Part shown: positions 36,441 through 48,920 of the stretch, piece by piece
How positions within the stretch are numbered: the stretch's first letter is position 1
Layout: each line of letters opens with the position of its first letter
Origin: Cordilura impudica
Lineage: Eukaryota; Arthropoda; Insecta; Diptera; Scathophagidae
Reading direction: 5' to 3'
Length of the DNA stretch: 64,000 nt
Assembly (NCBI GenBank): GCA_963682025.1
Contig: OY821519.1
Span: 102,544,585-102,608,584, forward strand
The notes under the pieces: generated by a model
Databases searched by the model: none
Told to the model about the DNA's origin: nothing
The model's input: the letters and a program-made list of their open reading frames with translations, nothing else
Translations under genes and position numbers: made by a program

Positions 36441-38740
36441 TATCCTGTACCATAAGTTTCAAGACCCCATCTCTTAGGTCCAAAAAATTAGATATAGAAA
36501 ATAAGCATAAACCGAGTTTGAGTGGCATTGTAAATAATTTGTTTGCCTTCGGCTGTGAAGAAGTTCATATCGGATGCTATATTAATATGTGGTTTAGGTC
36601 GAAAAATGGACCGAGCCTAACCATATTTGGTACGGTCACTTATTTTTTCAAAAACGTATAAACCAAATTTGAGAAAAATCTGTGCACTTTCTTTATATGG
36701 GGCTATGACTAAGGAGAGACCTATATCGTTTATTTTTGGACTAATGATATATGAATGTAATAAGGCACTTCGACCGTGATTTATATGATAATTTGGATAT
36801 TGTGGCAATTTAAGTCGATCTCATTGGGGTCATTTTTATGGGAACTAGGTCTGAACAAGGACTGATTTTTACCAATTTCACTACACACAGAGAATGGATT
36901 TGTTGTGGCAACCGAAATTGTTGCCAACCGAATTTTGATAGTACCATGTACTATCACATTATACTATTGTGATTACTGAATTATATTTTCAAAACTAACG
37001 TATTAAGTACTGCGCCAATTGAATTTCGAAATAAATTCGATTGTATTTATCGCAAAATATAGTTGATGAAATGGAATTTAGGTTTTATATATTGGTTGTA
37101 ACAACCATTTATCAGGTACCCTACTTTAAAAGTGAATTTTTAATGCTCTTATTTTTTATTAGTTTATTTCTAAACATGAAATTAAAATTAATAAAAAGAA
37201 AAGATGACATTACATGATAAAAAAAATTAGTAACACATAGGAATAGGGAATAAATAAGCGCTTTGCATGTAGAATTAGGGCCACACATCATGTTCGGGTA
37301 GATTACCGTTTTTACTGTATACAAATACGGTTAGAATGGACGATCCTGTCACTGTCACCGAAAGCCATTTATTTTGTCTGCATTATTCTGCTTTCAAAAA
37401 GTTTGCAGTGTGTACAAAGGTAAACGCCATTATTCAGTTGAGGTAGTTGCAGGGATAGTTGTACAAGGTTTCCATTAATTGCGATCAATTTGCCAATTCT
37501 AAACAATTTGTTGTTTGATAATGGCATCAAATTTATTATCAAGGTTATATCACATTTTGCTTTGTTTTCCCCCAAATAACAGCATACTGGCCTATGATGG
37601 TTTCATAGAACTGAGTAGAAAGCAATTTGAATTTGATGTTAAGAAATAGCAGTATGTCTCTTCCTAAAATAGTAGTCTCTTCCTAAAATAGTAAGATTTC
37701 GTATAAAATAAAAAAGTTACTACCATTATTGTTGTTTTTGACTTGCTTTTTTATAAAATCTATCCCTTAACAATGTTACTTCTAGAGAATGCAACAAAAT
37801 TTGCAGAAGCTTATTTAGAATTTAAACTAAATCTGCATAAAATAATTTTTACAAAAAATAAAGACACAACAAAAAAATAATGACCACTTACCCATTCGAT
37901 TAATGCCCTTTGTATGTATACCATACGATTATACACAATATAAAATTAACAAAAAAAATAATTTTTTTGTTATTTAATTTAATTTCAAATTTCTTTTATC
38001 TACTGTCATATTTTTTAAAAAATGACAAATTAATTCGAAAATTCGGTTGGGTTTAACATATTTTGAAATTTTTTGATATTAATAACAGAATTTGATTTCC
38101 TTTCAGTTGTAAATACCAAATTGTTAAAAATTTAGTTTCCCACTTTATTGTGACCAAAAAATTGTTATAAATACACATTTATTTCTATCATATTAACATA
38201 GAATTTGTAACAATGACTGTAAACTCATTTTTAGTTTAAAATATTTCGTTATGATAGAATATGTTATTGTTATCACCAATATTTAGGGTTGATACATGTT
38301 ATACTGGCTTTAGTTCAGTTGCATCAAATTAATTAGTTTAACAACTTGCATAAAAACTTTCATTGGTGAAAGGAACTTATTTTGCTGTTGTGTCTATTTT
38401 CATTTTATAAGAATTATGATTAAGAGGTATTTTATAAAGAAAATCTATTTCATTTTAAAATATAATTAGAATTACAATAAGATATTTAGATACATAAAAA
38501 AATTTTTTTAATGGCAACCTATTTCCAAACAATTAGTTTTTGTGTGTATATTTGATCAAAGTGTATTCATATTTGCGACCTGTAGTTTGATAACAAGGTT
38601 TGCATGGTCATACGAACGGACGGACCGACAGACTCAGAAAGTGATTCTGAGTCGATCGGTATAATAAAAGATGGGTATAGGAAGTAACAAACATCAGCAC
38701 AAAGTCATTATACCCTGACCATATAGAGGTATAGGATATA
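36441..38740 (-). mobile_element. HINE copy p, split by a 1.66-kb insertion
   Basis: The parts are 36441-36882 and about 38549-38740. The left part lacks the palindrome and starts near ATCCTGTACCATAAG. The right part resumes at TTTGATCAAAGTGTATTCAT and ends GGATATA. About 30 bases of the usual HINE sequence at the junction are lost. Confidence 0.78.
36884..38546. mobile_element. TA-flanked insert in HINE p, possible Tc1/mariner-type non-coding element
   Basis: The insert ends CACACAGAGAATGG at the left and, inverted, CACACAAAAACTAATT at the right, each next to TA. GGCAACC (about 36909 and, inverted, near 38513) is also shared by both ends. No transposase reading is visible on either strand. 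A 20-base direct duplication (GTCTCTTCCTAAAATAGTA) is at about 37655-37692. The superfamily is inferred only from the TA flank. Confidence 0.35.
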
Positions 38741-40555
38741 ATAAAATTTTAAAAAATTATCTTACAGAAGTATCCGATTTATAGGGCTATAAAGAATTTT
38801 CTGATGATATTTGAAGTAAAAAACAGTGTCACATTATGAAATAAAAAAATTCATTTCGCTATAAAATCCGGGGGTCGGAGGTTCAAACCCAATGAAACCC
38901 ACAGAAATCTAACCACAGCCTTCTCTATGTCATATAAAAAAAACCTGTATTTTTATTTAACAGTCACGTTAAGCTGTTATCTATTTATTTATTTATTGTG
39001 CATTCCTGTACAACAAGAAAAATTATTCTTATAATTACAGTACAGGATTAATTACTTATAAGGATACAATGTGCCGATACAAATAAAATTAGTTACATAT
39101 ATTAATAATATATGAAATAAAATAACTAAAGAAGATAACAAAACATAAAAAATTTCGAATATTTTTTTGTACGAAATAATCAAAAATTTGTTTCTTAAGT
39201 GCATTCCAAAGACGAACTCCGTGCACAACGAATTGCTGTTCAGAGGCAAGTGTCCTATGAATATGAATTATGAGCTTTCTTTCTTTATCAGATTTGGCAA
39301 ATTACAATTTTTCAAATAAGTAGCTAGGTTTTTTTGTATAAATGATTTTTTGCATAAAAATTAGAATTCTAATTTTTAAAAGATTATCAAAATACACCCC
39401 AAATTGTCTTACAGAGAAGGGAGTAATATGAGAAAATATTCTTAGACAAAAACATAACGAATAATGTTATTATATGCAACATTTATACAACGTTTGTACG
39501 AGGAATCGCAATTAACAGAAATTTCACAGCCGTACAAAAGTCCAGGAATTTGGCAAGAAGAACTCTAACTTTCAAAGGTGCGAACTATTGTGTTGACCAA
39601 AGAGATGTCAGTTTAACGTAAGTTTGCCCAACTACATTATTAATATGATTTGACCACGATAGAGAGCTGTTAAAAATAATACATAGATTTTTGGCAGGTG
39701 AAACAATAGGAATCTTTTGACCGATAATTGCAATATCAGCAACCATGGGTGGTTGTTTAGATCATTTACTTATCAAACATTTAGATTTTAATGGGTTTAA
39801 AAAGAGCTAGTTGGTGGTAGCCAAACGATAGATATTATTTAAATCCTCTACGAGTTTCCTAATATTGTGGTTAATTGAAGCAGTCGGTCTACTTAAATAT
39901 AACTGCACGTCATCGGCGTACATATGAAATTTACAACGGAGAAGTTATGCAGGCAGATCATTAGCATAGAGAGAAAAAAGCAAAGGCCTTAGGATGGATC
40001 CCTGGGGCACTCCTCTCGTAATATTCAACGTTGTTGAGATTTTATTTTTCACGTAAACAGATTGGGTACGATCAGATAGGTAGGATCGAAGCAGATTTAC
40101 AGATGATGAAGAGAAATTAAAAATATGTTTCAGCTTATTGCATAGCATTAAGTGGGCGACGGTATCGAAAGCCTTTGAATGGTCAAGTAGGAATAAAAAA
40201 ATTAACTTTATTATCTTCCAGTTCCTGCCTTATAATTTCAGTTACTTCAGTCAAAGCAGTAACACAACTATGATTAGATCGAAAACCTGATTGTATATTT
40301 GACAACAAACCAATCTCATTTATGTAAGTGGTCATTTGTTTATGAAGGAGCTTTTCGAGTACTTTTGAAAAGTAATACAGGATTGTTATGGGGCGGTATT
40401 AGGAATTATTTTGACATGTCTCCATGTGTAAGGGAAAGTTCTTGTGATTATAATTGAGTTAAAGAAATGTGTTAAATAAGGCAAGAGAAAGGGCACAAAT
40501 ACGGGATGAATATTATCATGTCCGATTGCATTTCATTTAGCACCAATAACACTAA

Positions 40556-40958
40556 TGCTGTTTTCTTTTCTGACAAAAAATGTCGCATTTTATTTGCACT
40601 TTTTTTGAAAAGTGTATTTTTTATATATTCTGAATTAAGAGCAATCTTATCTTATACATCAATCGAAATGTCTCAAAGTCGAGCCCTCGTAAATCGAAAA
40701 ATATTGCAACCAGTGACTGCTTTCAGGTCATAGTGCGAGAATATTTCCCCATTGTTTCCCTTTTTTTGAATATTTTCACCACATGATTCCAGGGAGGATA
40801 ATAATCAAAATTTTTACATTTTATGAATACAGTGCTTTGAGATCTTTCGATTAATCTATAAGAGAAGATTGCTCTTCATTCAGAATATATAAAAAATACA
40901 TTTTTCAAAAAAAGGTGCAAATAAAATGCGAAATTTTTTGCCAAAAAAGAAAACGGCA
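40556..40958. mobile_element. palindromic MITE-1, PIF/Harbinger-like, TAA target duplication
   Basis: The 403-bp element starts TGCTGTTTTCTTTTCTGACA and ends (inverted) TGCCGTTTTCTTTTTTGGCA. The arms extend over 100 bases as an imperfect long inverted repeat. TAA stands on both sides (40553-40555, 40959-40961). Removal rejoins the LINE frame VYL-SVIGAK. A second copy is at 58101. The family is inferred from the 3-bp TAA duplication. Confidence 0.75.
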
Positions 40959-41371
40959 TAAGATAAACATCTTCATGAGTTGCACACGAAATTTCAAAAC
41001 AATTAATGGAGTCATTGTCATTGTTAAAATTGTAAAATTTACTGTAGACTGACATCATCATTGACATCAATACTGCTATCAACACTTTTAATGCCTTTCC
41101 CTATACCAATATCACGCACGGTGTTTCCAGGTTTGTCGTGAGTACATAGCGGACTCAAAACGCCTAGAATTATAGACCGATTTAGCTTTTCTAATGATGT
41201 CGTTAACTTTTTTCCTTGCAGTATGGTAATCTTTTTTGAGCGCAGTAGTTTTAAATCGCTTCCACCTTGAATAACATACATCTCTGAGAGAAATTAACTG
41301 CTTTATATTAGATGTAAACCATGGCTTTGCTTTGGATTTTCTGGATTGAGTTGGTAAACGAACTGTAGCAT

Positions 41372-41670
41372 CCCAAGAAAAATTTCATAATAGCAGCTCA
41401 TTGATTTTTGCATTATCAATAATGACCTACCCCTGCCCACTGCATTACTTCTAAAGTGAAAGAAGTAACTAATAATGTATTATACAGCTACTTATATTTC
41501 ATGCCAGCTCCTTGCATACTACATTACTTTCAAAGTGAAAATAATGAGTTCCTAGGCACTAGCTACCTCCAATGACATCCCTGTATTAAAATAATGAGCT
41601 TATCAGGCAAACTTCAACCAGTTACTACTCCTTATAAAACCCATTATTTGGTAATGTTTTTTTCCCCGGG
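41372..41670. mobile_element. MITE-2, CCC...GGG ends, AT target
   Basis: The 299-bp insert runs from CCCAAGAAAAATTTCATAAT to GTTTTTTTCCCCGGG, with AT on both sides. Removing it and one AT restores the LINE reading LYDATVRLPTQ. Inside are two related palindromic words, TTACTTCTAAAGTGAAAGAA and ATTACTTTCAAAGTGAAAAT, about 75 bases apart. An AT dinucleotide duplication would suit ISL2EU-type elements, but this is a guess. Confidence 0.65.
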
Positions 41671-42315
41671 ATCGTATAAACTTGTTATGTTTGTTTCAAG
41701 AAAGCAAAGTTCGTCATTTAGGGAGGGCATATAATAAAAATTCTCCCAATTAATATGTCCAAAGTATTCTTAAATTATAATTTAAGTTTTTAAAGTCTCT
41801 GTATGAGTACATGCAATTTGTTGCTCCCGGAATATGAAAATCGTAGGCAAGAAAAATTAAATCATGTTTGGAAAAACATGATGCTGAAATTTGGTCATAA
41901 AGTAACACGACACGTTAGAAATATTGCTTATAAAAAAGAGATCCAACAAAGTATTGCTGCTGGTTTGTAGGTTCAAGACGAAGATATGACCTAATATCTA
42001 ACAGAGTTGATTCCAATAAGATGTTTGAATTAAAGTCGCCTGAAATTACAACATTATTGTATGATACGGTTAGCGATTCCAATTTGGAGGTGAAGGTGGA
42101 CATGTTAAATATTCGCCTAGGTCTGTGTACACAACCAGTCAGCAGTTTTATTTCGCATGATGTAATCTCCAAAAAGAGATATTCAATTATATCTTTGACT
42201 TTGAATTTAGGGTTAAATTCTCCTCTGTTGTTTAGAAATACATTCACTTTTTATGTAGATAAGCGGCCAATAGTGGGATCATTGTCTAGTTCAACTAGAT
42301 TTAAGTCTCTTTAAG

Positions 42316-44394
42316 TTACTTAGATAGGTTTTTAACTGTAAATGTATTTCCAAATTAATTTTATATGAATTTTCCTTTAAGAAAACCCCTACAAATATTT
42401 TTGTTAACATTTTAAATATATTCAACCAAATTTTTTTTTTAAATACATATATTAGCTATAATTTTAATTTTAATATATTAGAAAATTTGAAATATGCATA
42501 TTCTTATATTCTTTAACATTTTTCCTGTTCACTTAAAAATATAGTTTTTCATGATTTAAATTTTAATTTTTACTGAAATATTTATCTTCAACAAATTTAA
42601 ACCCCATAATATTGTTTATTTTAAAAATTTCAACAAAGAATTTCAATTACACTTTATACAGCTAATTTAGAAATTTTAATTAATGCTACATTTTTGCTCA
42701 CGCACGCAAACAAACATAATTTAACACAACGATAATGGTCGCCATAACAACTATTCTCGATAATATTGTGTTAAATTAATTATAATTAAATAATACTAAT
42801 ATGCACAAGCAAAAAATTTTCTAAAATGTTGTTGAAGCACAAAATCGTTATAAAAAGCAACAAGCCTAATAATTAAAATTATGATTGGAAATTTATAGAC
42901 TTTTTAGTAAACACGAACGAGTAAAAAAAAAAAAAAAACAAATTATTACAGGTTAATTTTGCACACAAGACTATAAACACTTAATTATTAGAAATCAGCA
43001 GAAAAAAATTTACCCTCCAAGTTTTTATAGGTTTCATTTATAACATTCCACTGGGCAACCATTTTAACAATAAATGATTTATAAACTTTTTATCAGGCAA
43101 AATTTGTAAAAATATATATTTGGATTTATGGTACACAGGCACAGTTAATAGATATTTGAAGTAGTTATAAGGGATATTTGCTGGTAAGTTTTATAATATT
43201 TTATAATAATTTAAATGATAATATTAATTTACCACTTTTTTTTTTATTAATAAAAACACTCAAGTGGCGTTGTTATATTTCTTTTTTTTTAGGTTAAACT
43301 TTTTATAAAATTGATTTATATGACCGCTTTATTAAAAATTCACTTTTGTTTTATAAAATTTTAAAGTTAAAGTGAATTTGTATCAAATATTAAAAAAAAT
43401 TTCGTTATTCGTTTTCTTTTTATTGGTTTGCTGGTGTATGGTTGCTTATAGATTTATTTTTATTTTATTTTAAATTTTGATAAACAATTTTTACTCAGCG
43501 CGTTATTTTTCGTTGGTCGAATATCGTTGAAACTGACGTTTCGAATAATAAGGTGAGTATTGTGAAAATTGTGAAGAACTCAATTGGTCATTAACTTTGT
43601 TCTTTTATTTCATTTTCATTTTGTTCAGTAGCTGTATAATGAGATGAATTGAGAGTGTGATGATAATGATGATGACGTGGATGATGTGTTTATGTATCTT
43701 TCACCAGAAAAATTGTACATAAAAAAGAAAAATAAAAACAAATTTTAAAGTATGTACATTTTTTTTTTAATCGAAAAGTAGAATAGAATTTCTCAAATTG
43801 AGATCACGTTTAGCCAAACATACTAATTTTTTGCAAATACTCATGGCATGAATTTGTTGATAAATGAAATGATTTTATAACAATATAAAATTTATTTCTA
43901 TTGCGTGAATTTAAATTTGAAAGGCCACTTCATAACATTTTTCAGCTTTAGTTAGTTGTACCGGTTTATAAATTGGCGTCAATATTATTGTGATTTTTTT
44001 GGAGAAACTAAAAAACTGGCATTTTATTAATCGGAATTTAATTTTTAGAATATTTAAAAATCTTTAAAGTTTGAGGTCCATTATCATTAATGGATGGTTG
44101 ATCTTTATTCTATGTCAGTTATATGATACGCCACTCCATGTGTTGCAGGATAAGGTTTTAGATCCAAAAATGTGTAAATCCCCTCAGAATAGTCATTATA
44201 GGAAAAAAGCCATAAGCCATATTTCACTGATTATTAAATTGTTGTCTCGAGATGCTTTCATATGTGATTTCGATGTTTTTTTTTTTTTTTTTTGGTTAAC
44301 CAACACTCAGGGGATGCCCCCTACAATGCAGTGCATTGTGTTGATTTCAGGAAAATAGGTTATGGGAAGGAGGAGAGAGGGAGTAGTGTTTGTG
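42316..44394. other. unassigned AT-rich spacer
   Basis: It holds several A- or T-runs and a GATGATAATGATGATGACG stretch near 43658. No gene is recognised. Confidence 0.5.
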
Positions 44395-46500
44395 GATATT
44401 TGACTTAAATTTTATTAGATTATAACATACGGCTAGTTCGACTGATAAACGAATTCTCTCTGTAAAGCGTTGTGCGGTCAACTGGACAATAGACTACAAA
44501 CGGATGTGATCTACTAGAGAAGCGGGTAGGGCGAACCGAAACTCGGGCACTTGGAATAAGTTCGCTAATCTCAGACGAACATTTCCCATGGTAATATCTA
44601 TAGAACAGTGCTACACAACCCACATTCCGACGGTGTTCCAATGAATCAATAGAATTGGATACCCTACTGTCATTGATGAGCGCCAACGATCTCCTTTGCA
44701 CACGGTCCAGTAGCTCCAAAATAGACTTCGAAGCCCCTGCCCATATATGGGAATTGTATTCCATTTTCGGTCGGATGTAAGTGGTATAGATTTTAAGGAG
44801 ATCAGAAGGAGTGAAGTAATTTCTACACCGTTTTAGAAAACCAAGACACTTGAATGCTTCTTTCGCATGAAAAACATGCTCGCTCCAACGAACATCACAT
44901 TGAATTCTCATGCCCAGATCATCAATAGTATCTGATTCCTCAATACCTATACCACCTACATACATATACAGATGACATTGTTGATTCCATGGCCCTATGG
45001 GTCAACATACAACATTGAGTCTTCATTAAAATCAACCCTATTCGCTTTACCCCACTCGGAGACTGTTTAGAGGTCTTGATTGTATGTGCCATTCATTGTC
45101 CGCCTTTTGCCCCCAACCTCCAAGAGGCTTGGCCTAGAATTAAAAGAGAATGAATAACAAATGCTGCTGTCATCGGCGAAAGAGTACATAGAGTTAAAAG
45201 TTTGGCCAAGAAGGTCGTTCAGAAAGATAAGAAAAAGGGAGGGAGAAAGAACGGAATCTTGGGGTACCCCTGAATTAAGCTGAAACTCATTAGATGGGAC
45301 CCCATCAATATCAACACGTATTGTTCGGTCTCAGAGAAAACTCGATATAAATCGAGAGGAGTCATTACCGACCCCAAATGCAATAAGCTTTGATATCAAT
45401 GCACCGTGCCATACACGGTCGAATGCCTTGGAAATATCCAGAGCAACCACTTTACTTTCGCCAAAATTGCGAATGGATCGACTCCAGCGCTCAGAAAGTA
45501 GAGCTAGCAGGTCTCCCGTGGAACGATTTCTACGGAAGCCATACTGTCGATCATTAAGAAGTGAGTTGGCCTCTAGGTAGTTCACAAGGTGGAAATTGAT
45601 CATGCTTTCCATCACCTTGAGAGCGCAGAGCAGATTGCAATTGGACGGTAATTTTCAAGGTTATTAGCCGCACCCTTTTTAGGGATTGGCTGGACATTAG
45701 CAACCTTCCAGCAAGAGGGAAAGACTCCCGCACGATACGAAAGGCTGAAAAGGTTGGCCAATGGACTGGCTATCGTCGAAGAGCACTGTTTCAGCACCAG
45801 TGCTGATATACCATCCGGTCCCGGAGACTTGTTAATGTTGAGATCCGAAAGAACCCTTTTAACTGCACGTGCTCGGAAGAATACTTTAGGCATAGTACAA
45901 GATACTCTTTCGAGTTCGGGCAGTGGTTGATCGCTATACGGCAAAAATGAATTTTTTGCAAAAAGTTCAGCTTAGCCTTATCAACCGGGTCAGTGAATAT
46001 TTGGTCATTCATTATAAGAGTTGGGATAGCAGAACAAGCATTATTCTTTACTCTTTTAACAAATGACCAAAAGCTCTTGCTGCCCCAAGGAGCAGAAAGA
46101 ACTTTAGCACGAAGACGCTGATCGTGAAGAAACTTTTCGCGCCTTAGTACTTTGGCACATTCATTTTTCGCCTGTTTGCGTAGCAGTTCAGTGAAGGAAT
46201 TTTTATTTTCACGCCAAAGTCTGAATGCTTCCTCTCTGGATCTGACTGCATCTCTGCAAGTCTGGTTAAACCATGAATTTTGATTGGGTTTAGCCGAAAT
46301 GCGCTTTGATGGAATGAATAATCTCATACCAAGCTCTATTATTTTTGCCACCATTATCGCAGCAGCATCAACATTATTATCTAGGAAACAAAGTTTCCAG
46401 TTGAAATGCTTGAAGAAATGTTGGGAATAATAGGATCAAAAATTTTCCAATTTTCCACATTTAGTGAGAATACAGACATGACATTCAATGATCATTCTAA
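44395..46500 (-). pseudogene. LINE family B reverse transcriptase, best copy
   Basis: Minus strand, with only a few breaks. The linker is at 46410-45990 (NSWFNQTCRDAVRSREEAFR, WGSKSFWSFVKRV). RT: AVKRVLSDLNINKSPGPDGI (about 45870-45810), VANVQPIPKKGAANNLENYR, RQYGFRRNRSTGDLLALLSE, catalytic VVALDISKAFDRVWH (about 45455-45415), LNSGVPQDSVLSPSLF, and SFADDSSICYS (about 45190). Then SEWGKANRVDFNED, and the C-terminal frame 44965-44420 (TYIRPKMEYNSHIWAGA, SHPFVVYCPVDRTTLYRENS). Stops occur after FISSFL (near 45330) and near 45070 and 44970; a frame break lies near 45950. The endonuclease is missing. The motifs fit the jockey/CR1/I assemblage; the clade is not fixed. Confidence 0.85.
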
Positions 46501-46744
46501 TCTAATATTATACACTAAAAGTTTTTAATTGTTCATAAAAATATGAAAAATTATGCAGACGGACCCGGCCAACTTATTTACCATTAGAAAAAGTGAGCAA
46601 GTATTATTTTTATTAATAATTGGGGTCAAAAAGCTGTCGTGACAGACATGACAACAAACAGACATCAGTTTAGAGGACGTTTGTAAAACACAGAAAAGCT
46701 CTAAAGTTATATTTATGACAAATAAGAAACAGTTTTATATATAA

Positions 46745-47112
46745 CTAGCAGATTCCAGCCCTCGAAATTCGAGTGCAAATTCTACGAAATTTTATTTTTT
46801 CATTAAATAAAGACCCTAAAGGTATTCTAATCAATTATAGCCAATTCACAAATCAACACAAAAAACAAACTCATTTTTATTACAAACTAATTTAATAAAC
46901 ACACATATATCATTGTAATATTTTAGGTATGTGTTAGTAGCAACTTTAAATGCAATTTACTTAAAATAAAGGAAAAAATTTAAAAATCTGTAAATCTGCA
47001 AATCTGATAAAAAGAAATACCTTTCAAATAATATACGTTTGGTCAAAATCGGGATAAAATGGTAGAACAAAACATCGGTCACAAGAAAACGCCTAGCCTA
47101 TAGTAGCCTAGA
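46745..47112 (-). mobile_element. HelB Helitron, copy 2
   Basis: The minus-strand 3' end has CTCGAATTTCGAGGGCTGGA, then ATCTGCTAG and T. The 5' end TCTAGGCTACTATAGGC is preceded by A. It is 368 bp and non-coding. The stem CTCGAA/TTCGAG is perfect here. Confidence 0.75.
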
Positions 47113-47242
47113 TATAGTAGCTGGTGTACTAATAAAGAATATAGAAAATATGAATTTTAAAATAAATTATAGTAAAAGAAGTATTTTGTAATGTGACAGA
47201 CATGATGCTTCCTTTATTTTCAAAATTACATAATTACACCTT

Positions 47243-47586
47243 TCCTTTCTTACTGAAAAAGTTCATGTCGGATGCTATATTTATATGGAGACTACGTCGG
47301 AAAATGGACCGATCCAGACTATACTTGGTAAGGTCACTTTTTTTTCAAACATATACAACCAAATTTGAGAAAAATCTGTGCAATACTTTATTTTTTTGAT
47401 AAATTTAAGTATAGATTGGGAATCAGCTGCATATGTGAGCTCTGACTAAGGATTTTCCATAGGTCTTATTTTTGGACTACTGATAAATGGATGTAATGAA
47501 AATACAGAAACCCAATTTGACCGAGATCTATATGATAAATATTGATATTATGGCAATTCAAGTCGATCTCATAAGGGTCATTTGTA
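47243..47586 (-). mobile_element. HINE copy q, central fragment
   Basis: It covers GAAAAAGTTCATGTCGGATGC to CATAAGGGTCATTTGTAT. Both ends are missing. Confidence 0.75.
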
Positions 47587-47599
47587 TTTAAAATTAATA

Positions 47600-48235
47600 T
47601 AATAATATAAAATTAAAGAAAAGCAATACTTATTAGAAGTCGTAAGTGATTACAGAAAACAATTTAAATCGCACACTAAATCATCCTTAAATATACCAAA
47701 ATAAATAGAATTAATTTTATAATTCATATTCTTTCGAATAAATTTTCTTTTATTAGGTTTGGGTCATCTTCTTTTTTTATCTAAAAAAAAAATAGATAGT
47801 TTTTATATAACAAAATTGGTTTATAACAAAATTGGTTAAAAGTTGTTTTAATTTATATTCGCGAGCAATAAGCAGATAATTGCACCAAAGATATATCACT
47901 ATGAATTATTTTGATCCCAGGAGTACTGAAGGGTTAAATAAATAAAAACTAACCGAATTATTTTTCTTAAATTCTAAATAGTGGTTTCATCGAGTATAAC
48001 AGAAAAACTCGTTTTTGGTAATTTTTATTTAAAAATATCTCCAAATCCAAAGTTAACGTTCACGGATTTATCTCAAATTTTAGGAACTGAAGTTCTTCAC
48101 ATTTAGTTATTATATTTTGAGCGTCACATCTAAAAATTCAATAGCACTTACAAATTATTTGAAGTTTTTGAATAAATTTGTTTTTTATTAGCTTGGGGTC
48201 ATATGTGACCCAATCCCAAAAGGGGGGAATTGGCC
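47600..48235 (+). repeat. dispersed repeat shared with 19110-20034
   Basis: It contains the coding-like relic KEKQYLLEVVSDYRKQFKSH at about 47616-47680, the GCAGATAATTGCACCAAAGA block, ATTATTTTGATCCCA, and the block that begins LINE A' (LTFTDLSQILGTEVLHI in frame, about 48054-48105). It ends with AGCTTGGGGTCATATGTGAC and CCCAATCCCAAAAGG (about 48190-48222), which includes the hairpin GGGTCA-TATG-TGACCC. Confidence 0.55.
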
Positions 48236-48519
48236 CAACCTCTAATCTATTGCTGGATCATAGTTATTTGTGATTTATGAACTCAAATTAAATTTGAAGA
48301 ATATCGGTATCAAAGTTCTATATATGATATAATATATCTATGTATTAATACGTGAAGGATTATTATTTCCTCCCTTTTTAAGCAAAATACGGGCACGGAG
48401 GAGGGTGAAATTTGACACAGTTATAGTTAATATAGAGCAGAAGTTCAAAATGATAAAATTTACGTATAATATGAGCTAAAAATATATTATTTTAAATAAA
48501 ATGAAATATTTGTAATAAA

Positions 48520-48770
48520 TAATTTTATATGAGCCTAAAGGTATGATAATCAATTTTAGCCAATTCACAATTAATCAAGTTTCATTATAATTGTATATCA
48601 CATGCCCCGTGCTGAATTGTGAATTGCTAAAATTGATTTGCATATCTTTAGAATGAATATTAATTAAACATTCATAAATTTTAAAAAATCATTGAAAGAA
48701 AAAACTTAATGAAAAAAATAAAATTTTCTAGAATTTCCACTCGAGTTTGTAGTGCTGGGCTATACTAGGG
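48520..48770 (-). repeat. rearranged HelB-related fragment with inverted halves
   Basis: AGCCTAAAGGTATGATAATC at 48533 matches the HelB interior. At 48625-48655 the same block occurs inverted (TGAATTGCTAAAATTGATTT). The right end, CCACTCGAGTTTGTAG then TGCTGGGC, resembles the HelB 3' end read from the other side. Confidence 0.45.
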
Positions 48771-48920
48771 ATGATAATAATATAATTTTTGTATGAGGTA
48801 ACACGCCCTCTAACGTTGTATATCCTTAACTTACGACAGACCACAGCAAACAATTAAGAAATATATAAATCGATTGAATAATCCACGAGTTTTTCACTAA
48901 CATCGATTAGCAATTCATTT

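Larger units (their letters stand above)
38975..42315 (-). pseudogene. LINE family A', endonuclease to 3' end, with two MITE insertions
   Basis: Read on the minus strand. The endonuclease is at 42250-41900 (LLTGCVHRPRRIFN, NVVISGDFNSNI). The linker is LYDATVRLPTQ (split by a MITE), then KAKPWFTSNIKQLISLRD (about 41320). The RT starts near 41000 (EDVYL, interrupted by a second MITE, then NAIGHDNIHPVF). The palm reads FLLDHSKAFDTV (about 40180), NITRGVPQGSILRPLLFSLY and MYADDVQLYL (about 39920), with an intact YADD. The thumb and UTR reach 38980 with an ATAAATAAATAGATAA tail. Stops and frame shifts are frequent. The 5' end is truncated within the endonuclease. Confidence 0.83.

Noticed and set aside
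43480..43570. Possible non-coding first exon with donor AAGGTGAGTAT
   Set aside because: A single donor-like word without coding sequence or matching acceptor is expected by chance in 64 kb.
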